This document shows positions 27,819 through 36,150 of a stretch of DNA of 64,000 nucleotides, one piece after another. The notes beneath the pieces are model-generated. The model saw nothing but the letters and a program-made list of their open reading frames with translations, did no database searches and was not told where the DNA came from. Made by a program: the position numbers and the translations under genes. The stretch comes from Burkholderia sp. L27(2015) (lineage in GTDB: Bacteria > Pseudomonadota > Gammaproteobacteria > Burkholderiales > Burkholderiaceae). Each line of letters starts with the position of its first letter. The first letter of the stretch is position 1. The stretch covers positions 1,364,404-1,428,403 of the forward strand of contig NZ_LMUX01000021.1 of the NCBI RefSeq assembly GCF_009765705.1, given 5' to 3'.

Positions 27819-28760
27819 ATGAACCAATCAACCGTTTTGACCAGGCCGGACCTGGATTCGGGCCTCTCCTCAGTTAAGCAGGCGTCGGTAAACGCATCGG
27901 ACGCATCGAACACACTAGAGATCCGCGCGTTCGACGCGCCGCTAGGCGCCGAGGTGCTGGGGCTGGATTTGTCGCGCCCGCTCTCCGATAGCGATTTCGC
28001 GCAGCTGCATCGCGCTCACCTCGACCACCACGTGCTGGTGTTCCGGGATCAACGCATCACGCCCGAACAGCAAGTGACGTTCAGCCGCCGCTTCGGCCCG
28101 CTCCAGATCCACGTGCTCAGGCAATTCCAACTTGCCGGCCATCCGGAGGTTCTGGTCGTGTCGAACATCAAGGAAAATGGGCAGCCGCTGGGCTTGGGCG
28201 ATGCAGGGCATTTCTGGCATTCGGACCTTTCATACAAGGAAACGCCGAGCTTGGGGTCGCTGCTGCACGCGCAGGAACTGCCGTCCGAAGGCGGCGACAC
28301 GTTGTTCTCCAACATGCATCTGCTGTGGGATACCTTGCCCGCAGAGTTGCGTCGCGCAGTCGTTGGCCGCCGCGCCGAGCACACCTACCTGGCGAAATAT
28401 GCGGAACTGCAGCGGCGCAGCCCGTGGCGGCCGAACCTGACCGCCGAGCAAGTCGCCGAAGTCAAGCCGGTGATCCACCCGGTGATACGCACTCATCCGG
28501 AGACAGGCCGCAAAGCGCTGTTCGTCAGCGAGCACTTCACCACGCGCATCCTCGACATCCCCGAAGACGAAAGCCGTGCGCTGCTCGATGCACTGTTCGA
28601 ACACGTTGCCCGGCCGGCCAACATCTATCGCCATGTCTGGCGCGAGCACGACATGGTGTTCTGGGACAACCGTTCGGTGCAGCATCTGGCTAGCGGTTGC
28701 CCGGACCATTTGCGCCGCAAGCTCTTTCGCACGACCATCGAAGGCGACGTGCCGTTCTAA
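27819..28760 (+). CDS. TauD/TfdA-family 2-oxoglutarate-dependent dioxygenase
   Basis: 313 residues. Iron ligands His134 and Asp136 (GHFWHSDLSYKETPS) and the distal His at about 289 (WDNRSVQHLASG), plus the 2-oxoglutarate Arg in RRKLFRTTIEG. Related enzymes hydroxylate taurine, sulfate esters or phenoxyacids, releasing sulfite or the acid. It follows ssuB after 163 nt on the same strand, so the block has two independent desulfonation chemistries. An N-terminal tail of about 30 residues precedes the fold. Confidence 0.92.
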   Translation: MNQSTVLTRPDLDSGLSSVKQASVNASDASNTLEIRAFDAPLGAEVLGLDLSRPLSDSDFAQLHRAHLDHHVLVFRDQRITPEQQVTFSRRFGPLQIHVLRQFQLAGHPEVLVVSNIKENGQPLGLGDAGHFWHSDLSYKETPSLGSLLHAQELPSEGGDTLFSNMHLLWDTLPAELRRAVVGRRAEHTYLAKYAELQRRSPWRPNLTAEQVAEVKPVIHPVIRTHPETGRKALFVSEHFTTRILDIPEDESRALLDALFEHVARPANIYRHVWREHDMVFWDNRSVQHLASGCPDHLRRKLFRTTIEGDVPF

Positions 28761-28844
28761 AGCATCTGCCGACGTGGCACGCTGCGGGTTTGCCGATTGT
28801 CGAGCGCGACTACGAACACATCTGCGCACGGTGAGTATGAACTG

Positions 28845-29519
28845 TCAGCTTGGGAGTTGATCGAGGTAACGAATAATCAGCCCGGCCGCATGTTCAAAGG
28901 TCGGGCTGTAGTTGATTCGCTGAATACTGTTGAATTGCGTGATGAAGTTGTCGCTCGGTGAGCGCAGATGTTCCAAAAATGCGTCAAGGTGCCGACGCAT
29001 AAATGGAATCGCATCAATCAAGGCATCTGGTTCGCGTTCAATGACCATTGCCAGATCAAACACGTCCCGGGCCGTCGCGATGGCTCCGCGGTGATACATC
29101 TTCTTGGCAACGATCTCAGCTGCTGTTTCGACGCGAACCTCGCGGCCGCATAGTTCCCATAGCTCATAGGCCCTGTCACCAGACAGCAGGTTTGGCGATG
29201 CCACGAAGTCGATCTCCCCTTCCTCGAGGATGAGCTTTACGAAATTGGCAGCTTCGATATATTGCGAGTTACATATCTCCTCGGCGACGGCACTAAGGCG
29301 CGGGCTCACGTAGTTCAGGCTTTGCGGATCTGGAACGAAGATATCGATGTCTTTGCTGAACCGATGCTGATAGCGAAGCATCAGTACCGTTCCCCCGCCG
29401 AAAGTAAAGAACGGGTTGGCGACGCCGCCGTGCTTTGATATTTCGTCAGTCAGCGCGAGCGCATGGGGAAGTAATTGTTGCCACAGCCCCGGCACCGGAT
29501 CTATTTTCTTCAAACCCAA
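28845..29519 (-). CDS. AbiEii/AbiGii-type nucleotidyltransferase toxin
   Basis: 224 residues from TTG 29519, which has GGAGG five bases upstream; an ATG at 29573 lacks a ribosome site. The DUF1814-like nucleotidyltransferase core shows FGGGTVLMLRYQHRFSKDID (GGG at about 41-43, Asp58 and Asp60 as metal ligands). Toxins of this type transfer nucleotides to tRNA or other acceptors and cause abortive infection or growth arrest. The start lies inside the 3' end of the XRE antitoxin gene, so translation is coupled. It converges with the TauD-type gene. Confidence 0.85.
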   Translation of the reverse strand: MGLKKIDPVPGLWQQLLPHALALTDEISKHGGVANPFFTFGGGTVLMLRYQHRFSKDIDIFVPDPQSLNYVSPRLSAVAEEICNSQYIEAANFVKLILEEGEIDFVASPNLLSGDRAYELWELCGREVRVETAAEIVAKKMYHRGAIATARDVFDLAMVIEREPDALIDAIPFMRRHLDAFLEHLRSPSDNFITQFNSIQRINYSPTFEHAAGLIIRYLDQLPS

Positions 29520-30001
29520 AACGTCCTCCGGCTGTCTGAATGGGTTTTTGCGAGCATGGCGACATTGCGCCATATATCGGTCGGTGCCTTGTGCTCTAGC
29601 GCCGCAACTTCTTCGACAGCCATGATGACCAAGCTGACCGGCGCCTCGTCCAGCAGGTGCCCAATATGTGCCTCATACCCGCTCGGCGCGTATCCTGTTG
29701 CTAAGGCCTGTTCCAGCATGCCCTCGGTCAATTCACCGGCGTAGCTGACGCTGGACGTTTTTGCTGCCATCCATAGTCCACGTTTGCGCTGTCTTGCCGC
29801 AAGCGACAGAGTATCGAAGCTGAGCCCCAAGACGTCCAGCAGCCTCGCGACTCGCTCGAATCCTAAGTCTTTTAGCGAGCCGGTTTCAAGGCTTTGGACC
29901 GTTTGGCGCGATAGATTGGCGAGCCGGGCAAGGCGTACTTGAGTGAGGCCGAGCGCTTCCCGGCGCTCGTGCACGTGCTTGCCCAAAGTCAAGATGTTCA
30001 T
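29510..30001 (-). CDS. XRE-family antitoxin of the AbiEii-type toxin
   Basis: 163 residues. ATG 30001 has AAGGAGG at eight bases; upstream in-frame starts would run through the operator. An N-terminal XRE helix-turn-helix (about 5-60, LGLTQVRLARLANLSRQTVQ) and a C-terminal region (about 80-163) with LTEGMLEQALATGYAPSGYE. It should bind the inverted repeat at 30042-30064 and neutralise the downstream toxin. Its gene overlaps the toxin by ten bases with the TTG start. The pair differs from classical abiEi by having an XRE rather than a winged-helix antitoxin. Confidence 0.88.
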   Translation of the reverse strand: MNILTLGKHVHERREALGLTQVRLARLANLSRQTVQSLETGSLKDLGFERVARLLDVLGLSFDTLSLAARQRKRGLWMAAKTSSVSYAGELTEGMLEQALATGYAPSGYEAHIGHLLDEAPVSLVIMAVEEVAALEHKAPTDIWRNVAMLAKTHSDSRRTFWV

Positions 30002-30032
30002 CAGATCGGCCTCCTTTGCGCCAGTATAGCCC

Positions 30033-30064
30033 ATGAGAATGCCTAAAATATTAGACATTTTAGG
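30033..30064 (-). promoter_or_regulatory. Promoter and operator of the toxin-antitoxin operon
   Basis: Perfect 8-bp inverted repeat CCTAAAAT (30042-30049) / ATTTTAGG (30057-30064) with a 7-nt spacer. On the minus strand a -10 TATACT lies at 30038-30033, so the repeat covers the -35 zone. It is placed for autorepression by the XRE protein starting at 30001. Confidence 0.7.
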
Positions 30065-30098
30065 GCAACCATGAAGGTAACGCCCAGGCAGAGAATCG

Positions 30099-30734
30099 CT
30101 ATCCAGCGATCACCAGTGCCGATCCTGTAGCCACGAGGGTTCCACACCACAACCATTCGAAGTTGATCCAGCCGTGCCGAAGAACGCCTAGCCCGAGTAC
30201 TTCATAGGCCAGGAGCGCGGCCAAAGCTGTCGTCGCAGTGCAGACTGCCGTATGTATTGTGACAAACGATATGATGAACAGTAGCGTGGTGTTACTGCCA
30301 ACTGCGGTGGTGCATATGGGTAGCAAGGCTGGCACGAGCATCAAGCCTGCTCCATGCATCGTCGCCATTCCCGCTGACCACAACGTAAGTCCGAAAAACC
30401 CGACGGTCATGCCGACTCGCACACGATGACGGTGCCCATATTTCAGGTGATAGATGGCCCAGGCAATCATGACTGCGCCGAGAATCTCGTGAATTCGCAT
30501 TCTCGGCTCCCAAACGTTCAGAGCTGCAGCCGACGAGGCGATGAGAAGAATGGAGGCCGCATGTCCAATAGCAAGAGGCGGTAAAGCAGCAAACAGAAAA
30601 GTTCGGCTGCCTCGTTGCATAGCTAATGCAGTAGCGAACAACCAGCCCATGGCTGGATTGATCCCGTGAAAGATTCCACTCGCGACGATCACCGTCCATG
30701 TCATCGGGGAGTTGGCATCAAGCAGCGTATGCAT
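30099..30734 (-). CDS. Polytopic membrane protein of unknown function
   Basis: 211 residues with about six hydrophobic segments (about 10-35, 45-70, 80-95, 105-140, 145-175, 185-210). A conserved-looking N-terminal motif, IFHGINPAMGWLFATALAMQ, places a His next to the first helix; another His (GHAAS) lies in the second, and MHGAG in the fourth. Such His-containing helices recall metal permeases, but I do not recognise the family. It follows the methanethiol oxidase gene on the same strand with a 15-nt gap, so they are probably one operon. Confidence 0.75.
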   Translation of the reverse strand: MHTLLDANSPMTWTVIVASGIFHGINPAMGWLFATALAMQRGSRTFLFAALPPLAIGHAASILLIASSAAALNVWEPRMRIHEILGAVMIAWAIYHLKYGHRHRVRVGMTVGFFGLTLWSAGMATMHGAGLMLVPALLPICTTAVGSNTTLLFIISFVTIHTAVCTATTALAALLAYEVLGLGVLRHGWINFEWLWCGTLVATGSALVIAG

Positions 30735-30749
30735 GCTGTGTAGGCCGGC

Positions 30750-32144
30750 TTAAGGGTAGCAATACGAGTCGGAGGAGCAATCGCCGCCCTCAAGACGAAT
30801 CTGATGCGGCCGATGCGTTTGCGGCCATTCGACGAAGAAGCGCTCGTCGAATGCCAGTCCGCCGTCGGGGCCCGCATCGAGCTTTACCATCCATCCATTG
30901 ATACCGTCCGGATAGAACTGTTCATCGATTGCGCCATAGAGTGAGTTGGTGAAATAAACGCGCTTGCCGTCGCGACTGACTTCCACCATTTGCGGGCCGC
31001 CGTTCAGGCTACGGTCACCCGCTTGCGGATGCGCCGCGCGAGCGGCGATGCCGCCGATCCGTACACAGCCCGTGAGTTTGGGAGTGTTCGGGTCCGACAC
31101 ATCGTATTGCCGTAGATCACCTGTTCCCCAGCAAGCCACGTAGAGAAAACGGTCATCCAACGATAACGCGATATCGGTCACGAGCGGTGGCACGACACCA
31201 AACCCCTTGAGCAAGGGAGGTAACAAGTCGGGGTCGGTCGGCTCCGCCGGAATCTCGATGATTTTTCGCGCTGCCCACGCGTCGCCGTCGCGGTACCACA
31301 TCCAGATCGACGAGGACAGGTCGTTGAGATTGATGACCGAATTGACGAAGCCGTAAGCCCGGGTGGGATTGTGCGCAGGCCGCAATTCAAAGACCAGTTG
31401 GTTTTCACTGCCGAAATCGAGGACTTGTTTATGCCGGCGCGTATGCAGATCCCAGAAGTGAAGCCTGTGGCCATACTTTCCGCCCAGCAGTACCTCCGGG
31501 ACTAAACCATTCTCGAACGTTGCCGGCAGCCCCCACTCGCTTGTCACCATGGCGTCGTAGCCGAGGTGCCACCACCCATCGTAAGCCAGCTCTTGCGGGC
31601 CGCGTTCGATTTCCCATTGACCGAGGATGTCGAACGTCTCGGGGTTCATCAGGAAAATGCCTCCAGGCGCCTCCCCGTCCGCGTTCGCGAGGGCAACGAC
31701 GTAGATGCCTTCAGGGCCGCAATGAATGGTGTGTGGACGCGTATAGCCGGCTCTATCGGCAACTTCCTTGGGCTCGAGTACGCGCACGATGCTGGGCCGG
31801 CGCGGGTCGGGCTTGGTGTCGAGTATATGAATACGTGACGAACGTAAGCCGGGCACGACGAGGTAACGTCTTTCCATATGAGCATGCGGTGCATTTGGAC
31901 AAAGACACGAACTGCATGCATTCCAGCCGAAGTGATGCAGTTCGTCACCGACGTTTGGCATTGCGATTCGGTTGACGATACTTCCGTACCCGGGCGATGC
32001 AGGATCTAGATCGATAACATCGATGGAATCAGGGACTTGTCGCGATGGATCGAAACTCGCGACATAGGCCAGCGTCTCTTTGGCGGCGCTGCCCGCCATA
32101 CGGGCGGAGGGATAGAACGTGGGATCAGGTTTCCAGGTGGACAT
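30750..32144 (-). CDS. Selenium-binding protein 56 family / methanethiol oxidase (MtoX-like)
   Basis: 464 residues, full length for SBP56. These beta-propeller copper enzymes oxidise methanethiol to formaldehyde, hydrogen sulfide and hydrogen peroxide. Seen: DELHHFGWNACSSCLC at about 67-82 (His-His and the Cys cluster), RPHTIHCGPEGIYV at about 135 and the C-terminal HQIRLEGGDCSSDSYCYP. No signal peptide is evident. ATG 32144 has GGAG upstream. It lies near the sulfonate genes, suggesting a shared organosulfur theme. Confidence 0.93.
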   Translation of the reverse strand: MSTWKPDPTFYPSARMAGSAAKETLAYVASFDPSRQVPDSIDVIDLDPASPGYGSIVNRIAMPNVGDELHHFGWNACSSCLCPNAPHAHMERRYLVVPGLRSSRIHILDTKPDPRRPSIVRVLEPKEVADRAGYTRPHTIHCGPEGIYVVALANADGEAPGGIFLMNPETFDILGQWEIERGPQELAYDGWWHLGYDAMVTSEWGLPATFENGLVPEVLLGGKYGHRLHFWDLHTRRHKQVLDFGSENQLVFELRPAHNPTRAYGFVNSVINLNDLSSSIWMWYRDGDAWAARKIIEIPAEPTDPDLLPPLLKGFGVVPPLVTDIALSLDDRFLYVACWGTGDLRQYDVSDPNTPKLTGCVRIGGIAARAAHPQAGDRSLNGGPQMVEVSRDGKRVYFTNSLYGAIDEQFYPDGINGWMVKLDAGPDGGLAFDERFFVEWPQTHRPHQIRLEGGDCSSDSYCYP

Positions 32145-32503
32145 GGATCTTTCTCCAGTTTGCTGGTGATTCTTCTACCCAAGAGGAAGCGGGTGTAGCT
32201 ATCTTAGAGTCGCGTTCGCATGCCTGCAATGATCTTCTTTCCCTGGGCCATACACGGGGTCACTTCTTCGGCCCATGTCTCGACCGAACTGGCGCCACAC
32301 AGTTAACCTGACCCCTTTGCATATGTAAAGACTATGCATTGAATGGGAAAACAATGCTTCCACCTTTAATTTGACTTGTTAAATTGCCGTGATGGAAGGC
32401 TAGTTAGCAGGTGCAAAACATAAGAGTCGGCATTCGAAAGTCGGGTCTACTTAGCGTAGGTGGGTAGTGATATGACATTTTCTTTTCGTGCGGGAGCTTC
32501 GCC
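32145..32503. other. Intergenic region between the SBP56 gene and the ABC/monooxygenase operon
   Basis: 359 bases between divergent genes. A dyad AATTTGACTTGTTAAATT is at 32368-32385 (listed separately). GGGGTCA and TGACCCC occur in opposite orientation about 60 bases apart (near 32250 and 32310), too weak to call insertion-sequence ends. No gene is visible. Confidence 0.4.
32368..32385 (+). promoter_or_regulatory. Candidate operator dyad upstream of the NtaA-like operon
   Basis: Imperfect palindrome AATTTGACTTGTTAAATT with AATTT/AAATT arms, about 120 bases before the first gene. TTGACT within it could also be a -35 element, but no good -10 follows. The regulator is unknown. Confidence 0.35.
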
Positions 32504-33613
32504 ATGTATGGACTGGTGAGTGTAGCCGACGGGGCACAGTCTCTGCCTGCTCAGGTATTGACGCTCAAAATGCGCACCGAGGGGCTATCGAAAAATTACG
32601 GTAGCACGGTGGCTCTGCATCCGATCGATCTTGAGGTAAAAGCCGGTGAACTCCTAACGCTGCTCGGGCCTTCCGGCTCGGGCAAGACCACGCTGCTGCA
32701 GATCATCTGTGGACTGGTTGAACCGACCACGGGCAAGCTGTTCATCGATTCGCAGGATCGCACCAAGGCCCTTGTGCATGAACGCGACATCGGTGTGGTG
32801 TTCCAGAACTACGCGCTCTTTGCGCATCTGAACGTCTACGAGAACATCGCATTTCCGCTGCAGATGCGGCGCCTCGCCGGCAGCGACATCAAGCGCCGCG
32901 TCATGCGCGCGCTGGAGATGGTGCGACTCGAGACGTTCGCCGAACGCTTTCCACGCGAGCTGTCAGGCGGCCAGCAGCAGCGGGTCGCGCTCGCGCGCTG
33001 CCTGGTGTACGAACCGTCACTGCTGTTGATGGACGAATCGCTGTCCGCACTCGATCGCAAGCTTCGTGAAGACATGCAGGTGGAAATCAAACGCATCCAT
33101 CGCGAAACGGGCACCACCATCATCTTCGTTACGCACGATCAGGAAGAAGCGCTCGCGCTCTCCGATCGCGTATGCCTGATGAACGCGGGACGTATAGAAC
33201 AGATCGGCACGCCCCAGGCTATCTACGAAACACCGCGCTCGTCCTTTGTCGCCGACTTCATCGGCGTCTCCAACAAATTGAGCGGCAAGCCAGGCCGCGA
33301 CGGCTGGCTCGTCACCGCCGACGGCAACGTCCCGCTGCCCGGTGATAGCGCATCACGCGCAGCGGCCAATGCACCGCAGGCGATGATCATCGTGCGCCCC
33401 GAACACATCCGCATCGACGAGGCCAATGAGGGCTACGTGCGCGGTCGGATCGTCGAAAGCATCTACGGCGGTTCGCAGACACGCTTGCTCGTGCAATTGC
33501 AAAGCGGTGCCGTTCTGACGGTCAGGCAAATGGCCGGGACCGGTTCCCGGTCGATCGGCGACGTCATCTCGCTGCGCTGGCAAGCGGAACACTCGCTTTT
33601 GCTCGATCACTAG
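32504..33613 (+). CDS. ABC transporter ATP-binding protein, PotA type (second system)
   Basis: 369 residues. GGGAG precedes the ATG. Walker A GPSGSGKTTLLQIICGLVEP at about 56, LSGGQQQRVALARCLVYEPS, Walker B LLLMDESLSALDRKLREDMQ (DES in place of the usual DEP), C-terminal TOBE domain. First gene of a tight operon that continues with binding protein, monooxygenase and fused permease, so the imported compound is likely the monooxygenase substrate. Confidence 0.94.
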   Translation: MYGLVSVADGAQSLPAQVLTLKMRTEGLSKNYGSTVALHPIDLEVKAGELLTLLGPSGSGKTTLLQIICGLVEPTTGKLFIDSQDRTKALVHERDIGVVFQNYALFAHLNVYENIAFPLQMRRLAGSDIKRRVMRALEMVRLETFAERFPRELSGGQQQRVALARCLVYEPSLLLMDESLSALDRKLREDMQVEIKRIHRETGTTIIFVTHDQEEALALSDRVCLMNAGRIEQIGTPQAIYETPRSSFVADFIGVSNKLSGKPGRDGWLVTADGNVPLPGDSASRAAANAPQAMIIVRPEHIRIDEANEGYVRGRIVESIYGGSQTRLLVQLQSGAVLTVRQMAGTGSRSIGDVISLRWQAEHSLLLDH

Positions 33614-33682
33614 GCATTGCGCCGAGCGTGCTTGCAGCAGTGGTACTTAACCAACGCAACATCCTGTAACCCCATCGGAGCA

Positions 33683-34759
33683 ATGAGAGTGAGCGCTATC
33701 ATCAAGACCAGTCGCAGGCAGTTCATCAAGACCACGGGCGCCGCCGGCTTGGCGCTCGGTTTCCCAACCATCTGGACGCAGCGCGCGAACGCGGCTGAAC
33801 CGCTGACGGTCGCGGACAACGGCGGCGCGCTCGGCCCCATCATGCGCACCGCGTTCTACGACCCGTTCGAGAAGGAAACGGGCATCAGCATCGTCAACGT
33901 CGCGCACGAGTCCGACCCGGTGACGCAATTCAAGCTATCGGTGGATTCAGGCTCGCACATCTGGGACCTGGCGATGGTAACGCCAGACAACGTGCTGCGT
34001 CTCACCGATCAGAAGAACTATCTCGCCCCGCTCGATATCGCTTCAAGCGACGGCAAGGGCATCCTCCCCGGCATGCTGACCAGCAACTGGTTTGGTTTTT
34101 CCATCTACGGCGTGGTGATGGCGTATCGCACGGACAAGTTTCCCAAGGTGGCACCCGCCAGTTGGCAAGACTACTGGGACCTCAACAAATTCCCGGGCCG
34201 CCGGGCCCTGTTTCGCCAGCCGATTGGTCTGCTCGAAAACGCGCTGCTCGCCGATGGCGTAGCACCGAAGGATATCTACCCGATCAACGTAGACCGCGCG
34301 CTGAAATCGCTCGACAAGGTCCATTCATCCATCAACGTCTGGTGGGCCAACGGCGCACAGAACACTCAACTGCTGCAAAGCGGCGAAGTCGACTTGTCGG
34401 ACACGTGGAACGCCCGCGCGCTCGCCGCAATCTCTGCGGGTGCGCCGGTCAAGATCGTCTGGGAAGGCACTTACAACGTAGACGGCTGGTCGATCCCGAT
34501 CGGCACGCCGCGCTTGAAGCAAGCCCAGCAGTTCGTGCGCTTTTGTATGCGGGCCGACCGCCAGGCCCAGTATTCGAGTCTGGTTGCAAATGGTCCGAGC
34601 AACAACGACGCGTACAAGCTGATCGATGCGAAGCGCGCCGAGTTGTTGCCCACCTACCCGAAGAATTTTGAACGTCTGACCCGCCGCGACACGGCGTGGT
34701 GGGGCAAAAACTTCGACTCGGTCAACGAGAGATTCCAGGAATGGCTGCTGAATACGTAA
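33683..34759 (+). CDS. ABC transporter substrate-binding protein, PotD type, with Tat signal
   Basis: 358 residues. The N-terminus SRRQFIKTTGAAGLALG is a twin-arginine signal, with cleavage likely after RANAA (about residue 38). The mature protein is a class II binding protein of the spermidine/putrescine group (LTVADNGGALGPIMRTAFYD). Tat export implies folding before export, perhaps around a metal or tightly bound ligand. A GTG at 33689 is an alternative start with better Shine-Dalgarno spacing. Gene order ATPase, binding protein, monooxygenase, permease is intermixed with catabolism. Confidence 0.92.
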   Translation: MRVSAIIKTSRRQFIKTTGAAGLALGFPTIWTQRANAAEPLTVADNGGALGPIMRTAFYDPFEKETGISIVNVAHESDPVTQFKLSVDSGSHIWDLAMVTPDNVLRLTDQKNYLAPLDIASSDGKGILPGMLTSNWFGFSIYGVVMAYRTDKFPKVAPASWQDYWDLNKFPGRRALFRQPIGLLENALLADGVAPKDIYPINVDRALKSLDKVHSSINVWWANGAQNTQLLQSGEVDLSDTWNARALAAISAGAPVKIVWEGTYNVDGWSIPIGTPRLKQAQQFVRFCMRADRQAQYSSLVANGPSNNDAYKLIDAKRAELLPTYPKNFERLTRRDTAWWGKNFDSVNERFQEWLLNT

Positions 34760-34809
34760 GCAACGCACGTAAGCAAACCCCCTGACTTACCCCAAGGAGA
34801 CTGCGCATC

Positions 34810-36150
34810 ATGGCTGACCAACACATGGCCCTCGGCGTGCTCGTGCATGCCACGGGCTCTCATCCGGCATCGTGGCTGCAATCGGAGGCACCCCGCGATG
34901 CGTCGACCAACATCGACTACTATCGCCGTCTCGCTACGCTCGCCGAAACGGGTCTGCTGGATTTGTTCTTCATCGCCGATACGCCCGCCGCGCGCACCGA
35001 GAAACTCAACGTCTACACGCGCTATCCGCTGTTCATGAATTGCTTCGAGCCGATCACGCTGCTCTCGGCGCTATCGGGATCGACGACGCACATCGGCTTG
35101 GGCGCGACGGCTTCGACGAGTTTCTACGAGCCGTATAATCTGGCGCGCCAGTTTGCGTCGCTCGATCACCTGTCGCACGGACGTGCCGGATGGAACGTGG
35201 TGACGTCCGCGAACGACTACGCGGCGAGAAACTTCGGGCTCGACAAGCTGCCGCCGCATGACCAGCGTTACGAACGGGCGAGGGAATTCTTCGACGTCGT
35301 ATCGAAGCTCTGGGATACCTGGGAGGACGACGCGTTTGTCGGCGACAAGGCGCAGTGTAAGGTCTTCGAGCCGGAGAAGTTCCACACCACGGATCACCAG
35401 GGCAAGTTCTTCACCGTATACGGCGGCCTCAACATCAAGCGCGCGCCGCAGGGCCGGCCTGTGATCATCCAGGCGGGATCGTCGGAAGACGGCAAGTCGT
35501 TCGCCGCCGAAACGGCCGAAGTGGTGTTCTCCTCCGACCCGACACTTGAGAAGTCGCAGCGCTTCTATGCCGATCTCAAGGGTCGCATGCCTGCGTTTGG
35601 GCGCGCGCCGGAGGAAATGAAGGTCCTGGCGGGATTGTCGGTCATGGTGGGCAGCAGCGAGGCCGAAGCGCAAGACAAGTATCGCGAGTTGCAGAGCCTG
35701 ATACACCCGGACGTCGGCCGCATGCGTCTTGGCGCGGACCTGGAACTCGACCTCACGAACTTCCCGCTCGACGAACCGATCCCCGAGCACATGATTCCGC
35801 AGAAGGCCAACCTGCATCAGGCCTACTTCAACCAGATCGCGACCATGATCCGCGAACAGAAGCTGACGCTGCGGCAGCTTTACTCAAGCTATGAACGCGG
35901 CAAGGTGACCTTGTGCGGCACGCCCGAGCAGATCGTGGATCATATGGAGGAATGGATCGACACCCGGGCCGCGGACGGTTTCATGCTGGCCTTTCATGTG
36001 CTGCCGAACGATATGACCGACTTCGTCAAACTCGTCATTCCCGAATTGCAGCGGCGGGGGCGTTTTCGCAAGGAGTACAGCGGCCAGACACTGCGCGAGA
36101 ATCTCGGCCTGGCGAGGCCGACGAACCGTCACGCCCGGGATTCGCGATGA
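34810..36150 (+). CDS. FMNH2-dependent monooxygenase, NtaA/EmoA/SnaA family
   Basis: 446 residues of the nitrilotriacetate/EDTA monooxygenase group. AAGGAG lies upstream. N-terminal ALGVLVHATGSHPASWLQSE, LDHLSHGRAGWNVVTSANDY at about 118, VIIQAGSSEDGKSFAAETAE at about 218 and TLRENLGLARPTNRHARDSR at the end. Such enzymes cleave C-N bonds of aminopolycarboxylates to give glyoxylate, using FMNH2. A flavin reductase gene four genes downstream (38701) is the obvious partner, as NtaB/EmoB is for NtaA/EmoA. The stop overlaps the fused permease start. Confidence 0.92.
   Translation: MADQHMALGVLVHATGSHPASWLQSEAPRDASTNIDYYRRLATLAETGLLDLFFIADTPAARTEKLNVYTRYPLFMNCFEPITLLSALSGSTTHIGLGATASTSFYEPYNLARQFASLDHLSHGRAGWNVVTSANDYAARNFGLDKLPPHDQRYERAREFFDVVSKLWDTWEDDAFVGDKAQCKVFEPEKFHTTDHQGKFFTVYGGLNIKRAPQGRPVIIQAGSSEDGKSFAAETAEVVFSSDPTLEKSQRFYADLKGRMPAFGRAPEEMKVLAGLSVMVGSSEAEAQDKYRELQSLIHPDVGRMRLGADLELDLTNFPLDEPIPEHMIPQKANLHQAYFNQIATMIREQKLTLRQLYSSYERGKVTLCGTPEQIVDHMEEWIDTRAADGFMLAFHVLPNDMTDFVKLVIPELQRRGRFRKEYSGQTLRENLGLARPTNRHARDSR

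Noticed and set aside
32250-32325. Opposed GGGGTCA/TGACCCC sequences as insertion-sequence ends
   Set aside because: Only seven bases match, the enclosed segment is about 60 bases, and there is no transposase or target duplication.
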